This document shows positions 47,308-57,895 of a stretch of DNA of 64,000 bases, in pieces. Source of the DNA: Rhodanobacteraceae bacterium ZG21-1 (lineage in GTDB: Bacteria > Pseudomonadota > Gammaproteobacteria > Xanthomonadales > Rhodanobacteraceae); assembly GCA_021390615.1 (NCBI GenBank), contig JAJEJU010000025.1, positions 1,054,001-1,118,000 of the forward strand, read 5' to 3'. A program made the translations under genes and the position numbers. The notes under the pieces are model-generated. The model worked only from the letters and a program-made list of their open reading frames with translations. It was not told the DNA's origin and searched no databases. Every line of letters begins with the position of its first letter. Position 1 is the first letter of the stretch.

Positions 47308-48222
47308 TTACACCGCCTGCGCCGGATGCGCGTAGGAAATCGGCGAAGTCGCCGGATCATCCTGGTAGCTCACCTCTTCCCAGGCGCTGGCATCGGCCAT
47401 CAGGGTGCGCAGCAATTTGTTGTTGAGCTCGTGGCCGGACTTGTGCGCGTAGTAGGCGCCGATCAGGCTGTGGCCGAGCAGATAGAGATCGCCGATGGCA
47501 TCGAGGATCTTGTGCTTGACGAACTCGTCTTCGTAGCGCAGGCCGTCTTCGTTGAGCACGCGGTAGTCATCCAGCACCACGGCGTTGTCCATCGAGCCGC
47601 CGAGCGCCAGACCGCCTTCGCGCAGCATCTCGATGTCGCGCATGAAACCGAAGGTGCGCGCGCGGCTGACTTCCTTCACGTACGAGGTGGTCGAGAAGTC
47701 GATCTCGGCGCGCGAGGTGCGCTTGTTGATGATCGGGTGATTGAAGTCGATCGAGAAGCCGACCTTGAAGCCTTCGAACGGCTCGAAGCTGGCCCACTTG
47801 TCGCCTTCCTGCACTTTCACCGGCTTCTTGATGCGGATGAAGCGCTTGGCGACCGGCTGCTCTTCGATGCCGGCCGACTGCAGCAGGAACACGAAGGGAC
47901 CCGCGCTGCCGTCCATGATCGGCACTTCGGGCGCTGAAAGGTCCACGTAAGCATTGTCGATGCCTAATCCCGCCATCGCCGAGAGCAAATGCTCGACGGT
48001 GGAGACACGCACGTCGCCATTGACGAGCGTGGTAGAGAGGCGTGTGTCACCGACGTTATGCGGGCGCGCCGTGAGATCCACCGGCGGATTGAGGTCGGTG
48101 CGACGAAACACGATGCCGGTATTCGGCGCCGCAGGACGAAGCGTCATATAGACCTTGTCGCCGGTATGCAGACCGACGCCGGTGGCGCGAATAATGTTCT
48201 TGAGCGTACGCTGCTTGATCAT
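47308..48222 (-). CDS. lpxC: UDP-3-O-acyl-GlcNAc deacetylase
   Basis: 304 aa. Zinc ligand His78 in [20 protein letters not shown], and the second His/Asp site in [14 protein letters not shown]; also [20 protein letters not shown] and [20 protein letters not shown]. It is the first committed step of lipid A synthesis in the cytoplasm. Stands at the end of the division cluster as in other gammaproteobacteria, 460 nt after ftsZ. Confidence 0.98.
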   Translation of the reverse strand: MIKQRTLKNIIRATGVGLHTGDKVYMTLRPAAPNTGIVFRRTDLNPPVDLTARPHNVGDTRLSTTLVNGDVRVSTVEHLLSAMAGLGIDNAYVDLSAPEVPIMDGSAGPFVFLLQSAGIEEQPVAKRFIRIKKPVKVQEGDKWASFEPFEGFKVGFSIDFNHPIINKRTSRAEIDFSTTSYVKEVSRARTFGFMRDIEMLREGGLALGGSMDNAVVLDDYRVLNEDGLRYEDEFVKHKILDAIGDLYLLGHSLIGAYYAHKSGHELNNKLLRTLMADASAWEEVSYQDDPATSPISYAHPAQAV

Positions 48223-48682
48223 TTTTGTTGGTACCTGTGGAGGCAGCAGCCAATCAGGGAATGGATGCTAACACAGTCTTAACCTGTGAGAAGCATACCT
48301 CTCCGTATAGCCAGTCCGGATCTTTATGCTTTTTTCATGCATAGAGCCCGGGTCCCATTCTGCATGCGCGCAGGCAAAAACCAACAAAATCAAGGCTTTA
48401 TTCAAAGACACGCCACCCTGCGCCGGGGACGGGAGTCCGACGGCAGGGTGGCGGACTGCGATCGAGGCCTGGGCCATCGAAGCAGTCATGCGTTATCCCA
48501 AACGCACAGTCCTTGAGTTTTCAGAGGCGTGACCAAGTCTTCCTGAGCCTTTGTGGATGCCTGCAGCCACGCATCATTGATTAGATGATGCGAAGCGGCC
48601 GGAACCGGGGCAGCGTGCCCCAGATCCGATGCGTTCCATGAAGGACAAGTAAAATTGGTGTTGGTTCCGTGATAGTTCTACC
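48223..48682. other. 460-nt gap between ftsZ and lpxC
   Basis: No gene recognised. Less GC-rich than its flanks, so it probably holds the lpxC promoter, but no clear -35/-10 pair stands out. It contains a hairpin (48411-48453). Confidence 0.5.
48411..48453 (-). terminator. Hairpin after ftsZ, possible weak terminator
   Basis: Perfect 11-bp stem CGCCACCCTGC (48411-48421) / GCAGGGTGGCG (48443-48453), 21-nt loop, followed on the minus strand by TGTCTTTG rather than a true T-run. Could end or pause ftsZ transcripts. Confidence 0.4.
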
Positions 48683-49870
48683 TCAATCGGCCTGACGGCG
48701 CAGGAATGCCGGAATGTCGAGGTAATCGAAGCCCGGCTCGCTCTTCGCAGGAGCGGCCTGCTCGCTGCGGGTAGCGCTCATGGTGGTTTCCGGCTGGGCG
48801 TAGTCGACCACTTCGTTGCCGGTGCCGGTGCGCAGCACCACCGGGCGCGGACGCTGGCGCATCTGCGCCTCCTGCGCGCCCGCCACCTGGCGCAGCGGTT
48901 GACGCGTCGCTACGGCGCGGTTAAGGCCGGTCGCCACCACGGTGACCCGCACGTCGTCCTGCATCTCCGGATCCAGCGAGGTGCCGATCACCACGGTGGC
49001 GTCTTCGCTGGCGAAGTCGTGGATCACGCGGCCGATCTCGTCGAACTCGCGCATGGTCAGGTTGAGGCCGGCGGTGACGTTGACCAGGATGCCGCAGGCG
49101 CCGTTGAGATTGACATCTTCCAGCAGCGGATTCTTGATCGCCGCCTCGGCTGCCGCCTGGGCGCGGTCGTCGCCGCGAGCCGTGCCGGAACCCATCATGG
49201 CCAGGCCCATCTCGCTCATCACGGTGCGCACGTCGGCAAAGTCGACGTTGATCAGGCCCGGGGCGGTGATCAGGTCGGCGATGCCCTGCACGGCGCCCTG
49301 CAGCACGTCGTTGGCAGCCTTGAAGGCGTTCAGCAGGGTGACCTCACGGCCGAGCACACTGAGCAGCTTCTCGTTCGGCACGGTGATCAGCGAGTCCACA
49401 TGCTGGGACAGATCCTCGATGCCCTTCATGGCGACCTGCATGCGGCGACGTCCCTCGAACGGGAACGGCTTGGTCACCACCGCCACGGTCAGGATGCCTT
49501 TTTCCTTGGCCAGCTGCGCCACCACCGGCGCCGCGCCGGTGCCGGTGCCGCCACCCATGCCGGCCGTGATGAACACCATGTCGGCGCCGTCGAGCACTTC
49601 CTCGATGCGCTCGCGATCTTCGAGCGCCGCCTGGCGGCCGACTTCCGGATTCGCGCCGGCGCCGAGGCCCTTGGTGACATTGCCGCCGAGCTGCAGGTGG
49701 GTGGTCGAGCCGCAGCCCTTCATCGCCTGCGCGTCGGTGTTGGCGACGACGAACTCGACGCCTTCGATGTTGGAGTTGAGCATGTGGGCCACAGCGTTGC
49801 CGCCGCCGCCGCCCACGCCGATGACCTTGATGACCGCATTGGGTGCCAGTTTTTCGATCAGTTCAAACAT
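48683..49870 (-). CDS. ftsZ: Cell division protein FtsZ
   Basis: 395 aa from MFELIEKLAPNAVIKVIGVG at 49870. Tubulin signature GGGTGTG (106-112), T3-T7 loops (AGMGGGTG, NVDFADVRTVM), and conserved C-terminal tail DYLDIPAFLRRQAD that binds FtsA, ZipA and MinC. GTP-driven Z-ring polymer. The open frame upstream of this ATG belongs to the ftsA shadow. Confidence 0.98.
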   Translation of the reverse strand: MFELIEKLAPNAVIKVIGVGGGGGNAVAHMLNSNIEGVEFVVANTDAQAMKGCGSTTHLQLGGNVTKGLGAGANPEVGRQAALEDRERIEEVLDGADMVFITAGMGGGTGTGAAPVVAQLAKEKGILTVAVVTKPFPFEGRRRMQVAMKGIEDLSQHVDSLITVPNEKLLSVLGREVTLLNAFKAANDVLQGAVQGIADLITAPGLINVDFADVRTVMSEMGLAMMGSGTARGDDRAQAAAEAAIKNPLLEDVNLNGACGILVNVTAGLNLTMREFDEIGRVIHDFASEDATVVIGTSLDPEMQDDVRVTVVATGLNRAVATRQPLRQVAGAQEAQMRQRPRPVVLRTGTGNEVVDYAQPETTMSATRSEQAAPAKSEPGFDYLDIPAFLRRQAD

Positions 49871-49992
49871 TTCCCGTCCTCCGTAGAGCCTTCGTTGTCG
49901 TTGTAACCGCGGATCGCGACTCCTGTCGGTCCGTGGTGGTGGGCGCCTTCCATTCGCCCTGGCCGCACTCCTGCGCAGCCGATATGAATTCG

Positions 49993-51225
49993 TCAGAAGT
50001 TCTTCACGATCCAGCCGCGCAGGCGTTCGACCAGGCCGCCCATCCCGCCGCTCGCCGGACCGCTGGTGCGCATGCCGCTGGTGCGCGAGCCGTGCAGCAG
50101 CAGGCCCACGCCGGTCGAGTGCAGGGGATTGGCGACCACTTCGCCCAGGCCGCTGACGTGCTGCGGCACGCCGATGCGCACCATCTTGTGGAAGATCTCC
50201 TCGGCCAGCTCCAGCGCGCCTTCCATCCGCGCCGCGCCGCCGGTGAGCACCACGCCGGCCGCGACCAGGCTCTCGTAGCCCGAGCGACGCAGCTCGTCCT
50301 GCACCATCTCGAAGATTTCCTCGTAGCGCGCCTGCACCGACTGCGCCAGCGCCTGCCGCGCCAGCCGCCGCGGCGGGCGGTCGCCCACGCTGGGCACCTG
50401 GATGGTCTCGTCGGCGTGGGCCAGCCCGGCCAGCGCGCAGGCGTACTTGATCTTGATCTCTTCGGCGTGCGCGGTCGGCGTATGCACGCCGTAGGCGATG
50501 TCGTTGGTGACCTGGTCGCCGCCGATCGGCAACGACTTGGTATAGCGGATCGAGCCCTGGGTATAGATCGCGATGTCGGTGGTGCCAGCGCCGATGTCGA
50601 CCAGGCACACGCCCAGTTCGCGTTCGTCGTCGGTCAGCACCGCCTTGCTGCTGGCCACCGAAGACGGCACCAGCTCGTCCACCGACAGGCCACAGCGCTG
50701 GATGCACTTGCTGATGTTCTGCACCGCCGCCGCGGCGCCGGTGACCAGGTGCACCGAGGCCTCCAGGCGCACGCCGCTCATGCCCACCGGCGAGCGGATG
50801 CCGTCCTGGCCGTCGATGCGGTATTCCTGCGACTCCTTATAGAGCACCTTGCGGTCGGCCGGGATCGCCACCGCGCTGGCCGCCTCCAGCACCTGCTCGA
50901 GATCGCCCGGCGTCACCTCGCGGTCGCGGATCGCCGCGGTGCCGTGCGAGTTGCGCGTCTCCAGATGGCTGCCGGAGATCGAGGCGAGCACCGAACGGAT
51001 GTCGCAGCCCGCCATCAGCTCGGCCTCCTCCACCGCGCGCTGGATCGAGTGCACGGTGGATTCGATGTCCACCACCGAGCCGCGCTTCATGCCGCGCGAG
51101 ACGTGGGTGCCGATGCCGATCACCTCGACCGGTTCGCCGGGGGAATACTCGCCGACGATCGCCACCACCTTGGAGGTGCCGATATCGAGCCCGACCACCA
51201 GCTGTTTTTCGTTGCGCGTCTTCAT
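49993..51225 (-). CDS. ftsA: Cell division protein FtsA
   Basis: 410 aa from MKTRNEKQLVVGLDIGTSKV at 51225. Actin-like ATP-binding fold (GLDIGTSKVVAIVGE, VDIGAGTTDIAIYTQG, GVVLTGGAARMEG), 1C domain, and a C-terminal amphipathic membrane helix GLVERLRGWIVKNF. Tethers FtsZ to the inner membrane. 122 nt to ftsZ leaves room for an ftsZ promoter. Confidence 0.97.
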   Translation of the reverse strand: MKTRNEKQLVVGLDIGTSKVVAIVGEYSPGEPVEVIGIGTHVSRGMKRGSVVDIESTVHSIQRAVEEAELMAGCDIRSVLASISGSHLETRNSHGTAAIRDREVTPGDLEQVLEAASAVAIPADRKVLYKESQEYRIDGQDGIRSPVGMSGVRLEASVHLVTGAAAAVQNISKCIQRCGLSVDELVPSSVASSKAVLTDDERELGVCLVDIGAGTTDIAIYTQGSIRYTKSLPIGGDQVTNDIAYGVHTPTAHAEEIKIKYACALAGLAHADETIQVPSVGDRPPRRLARQALAQSVQARYEEIFEMVQDELRRSGYESLVAAGVVLTGGAARMEGALELAEEIFHKMVRIGVPQHVSGLGEVVANPLHSTGVGLLLHGSRTSGMRTSGPASGGMGGLVERLRGWIVKNF

Positions 51226-51244
51226 AGACCGGTCTTCATCGTCG

Positions 51245-51994
51245 TCATGTGCTGTGCTGGCCGCGCTGGGCGGCGGCGGTCGGGCTGGCGGCAGCCGGCG
51301 CGTCCGGCCAGCGCACGGCGAATCCGTTGGTGTAGCGCAGATCGGCGTAGGCGAAACCGTCGGCATGGCCGACGGCCAGCTGCGGATAGACCTGCAGGAA
51401 GCGCCGCAGCCGGCGCCCCGCCTGGTCGCGGTCGCCGAGCACGATCTTCGCGTTGCTCGAAGTGGTCAGGGTCCAACTGCCGCGCTCGGACAGCCACACG
51501 CCGGTGATCTTCAGCCGGGTGCCCGAGAACGCCTTCTGCACGTCGGCATAGAAACTCACCACCTCGGCCAGGCGCGCATCCGGGCCATGCAGATCGGGCA
51601 GGCCGTCGCCCACCACGCCCGGCGCGCTGAACAGCAGGCCCTGGCGGCTGATCAGCTGGCCGTCGTTCCAGTGCGCGAACGGCTGGCGTTCGTAGATGCG
51701 CAGGATCAAGGTGTCCGGCCAGCGCTTGCTCGCCTCCACCGATTCCACCCACGGAATCGCCGCCACCGCCTTCTGCACCCCGTCCAGGTTCAGCGCGAAG
51801 AAGCCCTTGCCCAGGCGCGGCGCCACCGCAGTGCGGATTTCGTCGGTCGTGATGTGCTTGAACTCGGCCTGCACCGTCAGCTGCGTCACCGGCCAGCGAT
51901 CGGCCGCAAACCAGCCGCGCAGCACGCCGACGATCGGCAGCGCGATCAGGCCGATGGCCAGGCACCAGGCGACGAGGCGGACGGCTCCTCTCAT
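51245..51994 (-). CDS. ftsQ: Cell division protein FtsQ
   Basis: 249 aa. One N-terminal membrane helix (~6-26), POTRA domain from ~35 (WPVTQLTVQAEFKHITTDEI, FFALNLDGVQKAVAAIPWVE, RWPDTLILRIYERQPFAHW) and the beta domain. It recruits FtsB/FtsL to the divisome. Short Ala-rich C-terminal tail. 19 nt before ftsA. Confidence 0.95.
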   Translation of the reverse strand: MRGAVRLVAWCLAIGLIALPIVGVLRGWFAADRWPVTQLTVQAEFKHITTDEIRTAVAPRLGKGFFALNLDGVQKAVAAIPWVESVEASKRWPDTLILRIYERQPFAHWNDGQLISRQGLLFSAPGVVGDGLPDLHGPDARLAEVVSFYADVQKAFSGTRLKITGVWLSERGSWTLTTSSNAKIVLGDRDQAGRRLRRFLQVYPQLAVGHADGFAYADLRYTNGFAVRWPDAPAAASPTAAAQRGQHST

Positions 51995-52070
51995 CGAGCC
52001 GACCTCCTAGTTCCAGGCAGCTCGCGTCGCGAGCTGTCTGCTTGGATGGCACGGAAGAACCCAGGCAGGC

Positions 52071-53021
52071 TCATCGATCCTCCCTGAAACTCGTTTCCAG
52101 CACGCGCCAGCACAGCTCCTGGTAATCGATGCCGGCCGCCGCCGCGGCCTTGGGCACCAGCGAGTGCGAGGTCATGCCCGGCGCGGTGTTCACTTCCAGC
52201 AGCCAGTTGCGGCCGCTGCGGTCGCGCATCACGTCCACACGCCCCCAGCCGGCGCAGCCGAGCGCGTCGAAGGCAGCCAGCGCGAGCGTGCGCAGCGTCT
52301 CTTCCGCCTCGCCCTGCAGGCCCGGGCAGATGTATTGGGTGTCTTCGGCGATGTACTTCGCGTTGTAGTCGTAGAACTCGCCCTTGGGCACGATGCGGAT
52401 GCTGGGCAGCACCTGCCGGCCGAGGATGGCCACGGTCAGCTCATCGCCCTCGATCAAGGTTTCCATCAGCAGGTCGCCCGGATAGCGCGCGGCCAGCTGC
52501 ACCGCGGCGTCCAGGTCCGCTTCGGCGAACACGCGGGTCACGCCCACGCTCGAGCCTTCGCTGGCCGGCTTGACGATCAGCGGAAAGCCGATCGTGCGCG
52601 CCGCCGCATGCACGGCGGCCGCGTCGGCGCCATGCGGCAGCGCCACGAACTTCGGCGTCGGCAAGCCCAGCGACTGCCACACCTGCTTGGAGCGGGTCTT
52701 GTCCATCGACAGCGCCGAACCGAGCACGCCCGAGCCGGTGTAAGGCACCTTCAACGATTCCAGCGCACCCTGCAGCACGCCGTCCTCGCCACCGCCGTGC
52801 TGGCCGTGCAGGATGTTGAACACGCGCGCGAAGTGGCCTGCGCGCAAGGCGTCCAGCAGGGCCGGGATGCCGTCGATCGCCTGCGCGTCGACGCCGCGCG
52901 CCTGCAGCGCCGCCAGCACGTTGCGCCCGGAGTCCAGCGACACCTCGCGCTCGGCCGAGCTGCCGCCCATCGCTACCGCGACGCGTCCGAACTGGGCGGG
53001 ATCGGTGATGTTCTTGCTCAT
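52071..53021 (-). CDS. ddl: D-alanine-D-alanine ligase
   Basis: 316 aa, ATP-grasp. [66 protein letters not shown] and [20 protein letters not shown]. Makes the D-Ala-D-Ala dipeptide used by MurF. 4-nt overlap with murC. Confidence 0.96.
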   Translation of the reverse strand: MSKNITDPAQFGRVAVAMGGSSAEREVSLDSGRNVLAALQARGVDAQAIDGIPALLDALRAGHFARVFNILHGQHGGGEDGVLQGALESLKVPYTGSGVLGSALSMDKTRSKQVWQSLGLPTPKFVALPHGADAAAVHAAARTIGFPLIVKPASEGSSVGVTRVFAEADLDAAVQLAARYPGDLLMETLIEGDELTVAILGRQVLPSIRIVPKGEFYDYNAKYIAEDTQYICPGLQGEAEETLRTLALAAFDALGCAGWGRVDVMRDRSGRNWLLEVNTAPGMTSHSLVPKAAAAAGIDYQELCWRVLETSFREDR

Positions 53022-54460
53022 GCTTTACTCGTCTTCAGTTGACCGGCCTGGGCCAGTTCCACCGCCGCCGCGCCGATGTCGCCGGCGCCCAGCAGCAGCA
53101 ATAGATCGCCGTCGCGCAGCAGCGCCGGCAAGGCTTCTCCGAGATCGCGCGGATGCTCGATCAGCACCGGATCGACCTTGCCGCGCGCGCGCACCGCACG
53201 CGCCAGCGCGCGGCCGTCGGCGCCCGCGATCGGCGCCTCGCCGGCGGGATACACCTCGGTCAGCACCAGCACGTCGGCCTCGGCCAGCACGTTGGCGAAG
53301 TCGTCCAGCAGGTCGCGGGTACGGCTGTAGCGGTGCGGCTGGAAGCCGACCACCAGGCGGCGCTGCGGCCAGCCGCCGCGGGCGGCCTCGAACACCGCGG
53401 CCAGCTCGCGCGGGTGATGGCCATAGTCGTCGACCAGCAGCACGCTGCCGCGGTCCAGTGCGATCTCGCCGCGCCGATGGAAGCGGCGACCGACGCCCTG
53501 GAAGTGCTCCAGCGCATGCGCGATCGCCTCGGCTTCCACGCCCAGCTGCCAGCCGATGCTGGCGGCGGCCAGGGCATTGAGCACGTTGTGCCGGCCAGGC
53601 AGATTCAGCTTCACCGGCAAGGCCTGCGCGCGCCCGGGCAGCAGCAGGTCGAAATGCATGGCGAAGCCATGCTGGGACAAGTTGGCCGCGCGCACGTCCG
53701 CATCCGGCGTGTCGATGCCGTAGGTCATCACGCGGCGCGTGGTGCTGACGGCCAGCTCGGCCACCTCGGGATCGTCCACGCATAGCACTGCCAGGCCGTA
53801 GAACGGCAGCCGGTGCAGGAAATCGGCGAAGGCCTTCTTCACCAGCGCGAAATCGCCCTGGTAATTCTCCAGGTGATCGGCGTCGATATTGGTGACCGCG
53901 GCGATCACCGGCGACAGCAGCAGGAAGGAACCGTCCGACTCGTCCGCTTCGGCAACCAGGTACTGTCCGGTGCCTAGCCGCGCGTTGGCGCCGGCGGCGT
54001 TGAGCTGGCCGCCGATCACGAAGGTGGGATCGTAGTTCGCCTCGGCCAGCACGCTGGCGACCAGGCTGGTGGTAGTGGTCTTGCCGTGCGTGCCGGCGAT
54101 CGCGATACCGCGGCGGAAGCGCATCAGCTCGCCGAGCATCTCGGCACGGGGAATCACCGGAATGCGCGCCTCGCGGGCGGCCACCAGCTCCGGGTTGTCC
54201 TGGCGGATTGCGCTGGAAGTCACCACTACATCGGCATCGCCGACGTGCGCGGCGGCATGCCCCACCTGCACCAGGATGCCGAGCTCGGCGAGCCGCTGCG
54301 CCGTCGGCGAATTCGCGCGATCGGAACCGGACACCGCGTAGCCGAGGTTGTGCAGCACCTCGGCGATGCCGCTCATGCCGACGCCGCCGATGCCGATGAA
54401 ATGCACGCGCCGGAAGGTGCTCATCAAGTCTTCATGCGCGAGCAGACGACGCGGGGTCAT
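53018..54460 (-). CDS. murC: UDP-MurNAc-L-alanine ligase
   Basis: 480 aa from [20 protein letters not shown] at 54460. [23 protein letters not shown] loop [31 protein letters not shown] and [14 protein letters not shown]. Adds L-Ala to UDP-MurNAc. ATGA overlaps with both murG and ddl. Confidence 0.97.
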   Translation of the reverse strand: MTPRRLLAHEDLMSTFRRVHFIGIGGVGMSGIAEVLHNLGYAVSGSDRANSPTAQRLAELGILVQVGHAAAHVGDADVVVTSSAIRQDNPELVAAREARIPVIPRAEMLGELMRFRRGIAIAGTHGKTTTTSLVASVLAEANYDPTFVIGGQLNAAGANARLGTGQYLVAEADESDGSFLLLSPVIAAVTNIDADHLENYQGDFALVKKAFADFLHRLPFYGLAVLCVDDPEVAELAVSTTRRVMTYGIDTPDADVRAANLSQHGFAMHFDLLLPGRAQALPVKLNLPGRHNVLNALAAASIGWQLGVEAEAIAHALEHFQGVGRRFHRRGEIALDRGSVLLVDDYGHHPRELAAVFEAARGGWPQRRLVVGFQPHRYSRTRDLLDDFANVLAEADVLVLTEVYPAGEAPIAGADGRALARAVRARGKVDPVLIEHPRDLGEALPALLRDGDLLLLLGAGDIGAAAVELAQAGQLKTSKA

Positions 54461-55545
54461 GCGGCCACCTCCACGCAAGCTTGAGCGATCACCGCCGCGG
54501 CGTCCGGCTTGGCCAGCGTGCGCGCCGCCTCGGCCATCGCCAGCAGCGCCTGCCGATCGCCGAGCAAGGTACCGAGCCTTGTGGCCAGACGCTGCACGTC
54601 GAGATCGCGCTCCTGCACGATCTCGGCTGCGCCGGCTTGCACCAGCGCTTCGGCGTTGCCGGTCTGGTGATCGTCGACCGCATGCGGGAACGGCACCAGC
54701 ACCGCGCCCAGTCCGGCGGCGGTGAGTTCGGCCACGGTCAGTGCGCCGGCGCGACAGACGGCCAGGTCGGCCCAGCCGTAGGCACCCGCCATGTCTTCCA
54801 CGAAGGGCACCACCTGCGCCTCCACACCAGCCTTCGCATAGGCCTCGCGCGCCTCGTCGAGGCCGCGCTTGCCGCACTGATGCAGCACTTCCGGCCGCTG
54901 CGCCGCCGGCAGCAGCGCCAGCACCTGCGGCAGCGCCAGGTTCAGCGCGCGCGCGCCGAGGCTGCCGCCCAGCACCAGCAGGCGCGGGCGCTCCGTGCGT
55001 GTCGCCATGCGCTGCGCCGGCGCAGGCAGCGCAGCGATCGCTGCGCGCACCGGATTACCCACCCAGGCCGCCTGCGGCAGCGCGCCGGCGAAACCCGCCA
55101 GCACGCGACCGGCAAAACGCGCCAACAGGCGATTGGTGAAGCCCGCGACGCGATTCTGTTCGTGCACCAGCAAGGGACGCCGCGTCAGCCAGGCGGCGAT
55201 CCCGCCAGGGCCGGCGACGTAGCCGCCCATCGACAACACGCTGCGCGGGCGCGACTGGCGCAGCACCAACAGCGAGGCCGACAGTGCACGCAGCAGCATC
55301 AACGGCGCCAGCAGGCGCGTTTTCCAGCCCTTGCCGCGCAGGCCGCCGACCGGCACCGTGCGCAGTTCGATGCCGTGCGCCGGCACCACCTGGGTTTCCA
55401 TCCCACCGCTCGCGCCCAGCCAGACCACCGGCACGCCCTGCGCGCGCAGCACTTCCGCCACGGCCAGGCCGGGGAAGATGTGGCCGCCGGTGCCGCCGGC
55501 CATGATCAGCACAGGCGCTCCCTGTGTGGTCGCGTAGGCATTCAT
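54457..55545 (-). CDS. murG: Lipid II synthase MurG
   Basis: 362 aa from [20 protein letters not shown] at 55545. [49 protein letters not shown] and [20 protein letters not shown]. Adds GlcNAc to lipid I at the inner membrane face. Overlaps ftsW and murC by 4 nt. Confidence 0.97.
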   Translation of the reverse strand: MNAYATTQGAPVLIMAGGTGGHIFPGLAVAEVLRAQGVPVVWLGASGGMETQVVPAHGIELRTVPVGGLRGKGWKTRLLAPLMLLRALSASLLVLRQSRPRSVLSMGGYVAGPGGIAAWLTRRPLLVHEQNRVAGFTNRLLARFAGRVLAGFAGALPQAAWVGNPVRAAIAALPAPAQRMATRTERPRLLVLGGSLGARALNLALPQVLALLPAAQRPEVLHQCGKRGLDEAREAYAKAGVEAQVVPFVEDMAGAYGWADLAVCRAGALTVAELTAAGLGAVLVPFPHAVDDHQTGNAEALVQAGAAEIVQERDLDVQRLATRLGTLLGDRQALLAMAEAARTLAKPDAAAVIAQACVEVAA

Positions 55546-56804
55546 GCGATGGCCGCCTCGCGTTCGCGTGCCGGCGCGGTAGCCACTGGCGCGGTGCCTG
55601 GCACGGGGCTCTCCGCCGCCGCCGGCGCAGCCACTCGCGTTGCCGCTTGGCGCGCGTCGAGCGCGCGGCTGATTTCGAAGGTCGCGCGCAGCAGCACGCC
55701 GGCCAGCGCGCAGGTGAGCACGATCGAGGAGCCGCCGTAGCTGATCAGCGGCAGGGTCAGGCCCTTGGTCGGCAGCGCGCCCAGGTTCACACCGATCGAC
55801 ACCATGCTCTGCAGGCCCAGCATCAGTGACAGGCCGAACGCCACATAGCCGGCGAAGCGCTGGCCGATCTCCACGCCCTTCAGGCCGAGGTACAGGCCGC
55901 GACCTACCGCGAGCGCGAACAGGCTCATCACCAGCAGGATGCCGGCCAGGCCCAGTTCTTCCGCAATCACCGCGAAGATGAAGTCGGTATGCGCCTCGGG
56001 CAGATAAGACAGCTTCAGCACGCTGGAACCCAGGCCCACGCCCGACCACTCGCCGCGGCCGATCGCCATCAGCGACTGGGTCAGCTGAAAGCCGTCGTCG
56101 AACGGGTGATCCCAGGGATGCATGAAGGTGGTGAGGCGCTTCATGCGGTAGTTCTCGCTGGTCGCCGCGATCACCAGCAGCGGCATCAGCGGCAGCCCCA
56201 TCAGGAACAGGAAGATCGGCCGCGCGCCGCCCAGCCAGACCATCGCGATGGTCACCGCGATCACCAGCGTGGCCGAGCCGAAGTCCGGCTGTGCGAGCAG
56301 CAGCAGCACCAGCGCGCCGGCCACGATGATCGGGCGCAGCAGGCCCCAGAAGCGCGTCTCGATGCTCTCGCGATGGCGTACCAGGTAGCTGGCGATGTAG
56401 GCCACCAGGATCACCTTGACCGCCTCCACCGGCTGGAAGCTGGTGATCAGCAGATTGAGCCAACGGCGCGCGCCGTTGATGCGCATGCCCAGGTGCGGCA
56501 CGAACACTGCCAGCAGCAGGCCGAAGGCCAGCAGCAGCAGCGGGAAGGCGTAGCGCTGCAGCTCCTTCAGTTCGGTGCGCATGGCCATGCCGGCAAGCAT
56601 CACGCCCAGGCTCAGGTAGAGCAGGTGACGCTTGAGGAAGTAGAACGGTCCGACGTGCTGGCTGTCGGCCACCGCGATCGAGCTGGAGGTGACCATCACC
56701 ACACCGAGCCCGGCCAGACCGACCAGCGCCACCAGCAGCCACAGGTCGAACTTGCCGCGTGGGCCGTGCCGACGTTCCGCTTGGTTGGCATTGAATCCGA
56801 ACAT
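55542..56804 (-). CDS. ftsW: FtsW, septal peptidoglycan glycosyltransferase
   Basis: 420 aa from [20 protein letters not shown] at 56804. SEDS family with ten membrane helices; NGARRWLNL, FQPVEAVKVILVAYIA, PDFGSATLVI, EAHTDFIFAVIAEELGLAG and ISYGGSSIVLTCALAGVLL. Polymerises lipid II with FtsI. An Ala/Pro-rich C-terminal tail of ~50 residues. Its ATG overlaps the mraY stop by one base (TGATG), with no murD between. Confidence 0.96.
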   Translation of the reverse strand: MFGFNANQAERRHGPRGKFDLWLLVALVGLAGLGVVMVTSSSIAVADSQHVGPFYFLKRHLLYLSLGVMLAGMAMRTELKELQRYAFPLLLLAFGLLLAVFVPHLGMRINGARRWLNLLITSFQPVEAVKVILVAYIASYLVRHRESIETRFWGLLRPIIVAGALVLLLLAQPDFGSATLVIAVTIAMVWLGGARPIFLFLMGLPLMPLLVIAATSENYRMKRLTTFMHPWDHPFDDGFQLTQSLMAIGRGEWSGVGLGSSVLKLSYLPEAHTDFIFAVIAEELGLAGILLVMSLFALAVGRGLYLGLKGVEIGQRFAGYVAFGLSLMLGLQSMVSIGVNLGALPTKGLTLPLISYGGSSIVLTCALAGVLLRATFEISRALDARQAATRVAAPAAAESPVPGTAPVATAPAREREAAIA

Positions 56805-57895
56805 CAGCGCACCTTCAGGGTCGTAAGGCCGATCAGCACCAGCACCACGCTGATGATCCAGAAGCGCACGATCACGCGGGGCTCGGGCCAGCCCTTCTTC
56901 TCGAAGTGGTGATGGATCGGCGCCATCAGGAAGATGCGCTTGCCGGTGAGCTTGAAGCTCGCCACCTGCAGCATCACCGAGACGGTCTCCATCACGAACA
57001 CGCCGCCCATGATCACCAGCACGATTTCCTGCCGCACGATCACTGCCACGCAGCCCAGCGCCGCGCCCACCGCGAGCGCGCCCACGTCGCCCATGAAGAC
57101 CTGCGCCGGGTAGGTGTTGAACCACAGAAAGCCGAGCCCGGCGCCGGACAGCGCCGCGCAGAAGATCGCCAGCTCGCCTGCACCGGGAATCGCCGGGATC
57201 AGCAGGTGGCGGGAGAATTCCGCATTGCCCGACAGATAGGCGAACAGGCCCAGCGCGCCGGAGACCAGCACGGTCGGCATGATCGCCAGGCCGTCCAGGC
57301 CGTCGGTGAGGTTCACCGCGTTGGAGAAGCCGACGATGATGAAGTAAGCGATCACCGCGAACATCAGGCCCAGCGGCAGCATCACCTGCTTGAACACCGG
57401 CACGAACAGCGCGGTCTCCGCCTGCAGCCCGCTGTGCGGGGCGGTGTGGTAGAGGAACAGCGCGGCGATCAGGCCGAACACCGATTGCCAAAAGTATTTC
57501 CAGCGCGAGGCCAGCCCGCGGCTGTCCTTCAGCACCAGCTTCTTGTAGTCGTCGTAGAAGCCGATCGCGCCGAACGACATAAGCACCGCCAGCACGGTCC
57601 ACACGTAGCGGTTGTGCAGATCGGCCCACAGCAGGGTGGCGATGGCGACCGACAGCAGGATCATCACGCCGCCCATGGTCGGCGTGCCGGCCTTGGAGAA
57701 ATGCGTTTCCGGGCCGTCCTTGCGCACCACCTGGCCGACCTTGAGCGCGGCCAGCTTGCGGATCAGCACGGGCCCCAGCAGCAGCGACATGGCCAGCGAG
57801 GTGAGCGCCGACATCATGGTGCGGAAGGTGACGTACTGGAACAGGTGCAGCGCGGTGAAGTGCCGCGCCAGCCAGTCGGCCAGCTCAAGCAGCAT
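56804..57895 (-). CDS. mraY: Phospho-MurNAc-pentapeptide transferase
   Basis: 363 aa, ten membrane helices. [53 protein letters not shown] and [20 protein letters not shown]. Links the UDP-MurNAc-pentapeptide to undecaprenyl phosphate (lipid I). Overlaps murF by 11 nt. Confidence 0.98.
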   Translation of the reverse strand: MLLELADWLARHFTALHLFQYVTFRTMMSALTSLAMSLLLGPVLIRKLAALKVGQVVRKDGPETHFSKAGTPTMGGVMILLSVAIATLLWADLHNRYVWTVLAVLMSFGAIGFYDDYKKLVLKDSRGLASRWKYFWQSVFGLIAALFLYHTAPHSGLQAETALFVPVFKQVMLPLGLMFAVIAYFIIVGFSNAVNLTDGLDGLAIMPTVLVSGALGLFAYLSGNAEFSRHLLIPAIPGAGELAIFCAALSGAGLGFLWFNTYPAQVFMGDVGALAVGAALGCVAVIVRQEIVLVIMGGVFVMETVSVMLQVASFKLTGKRIFLMAPIHHHFEKKGWPEPRVIVRFWIISVVLVLIGLTTLKVR

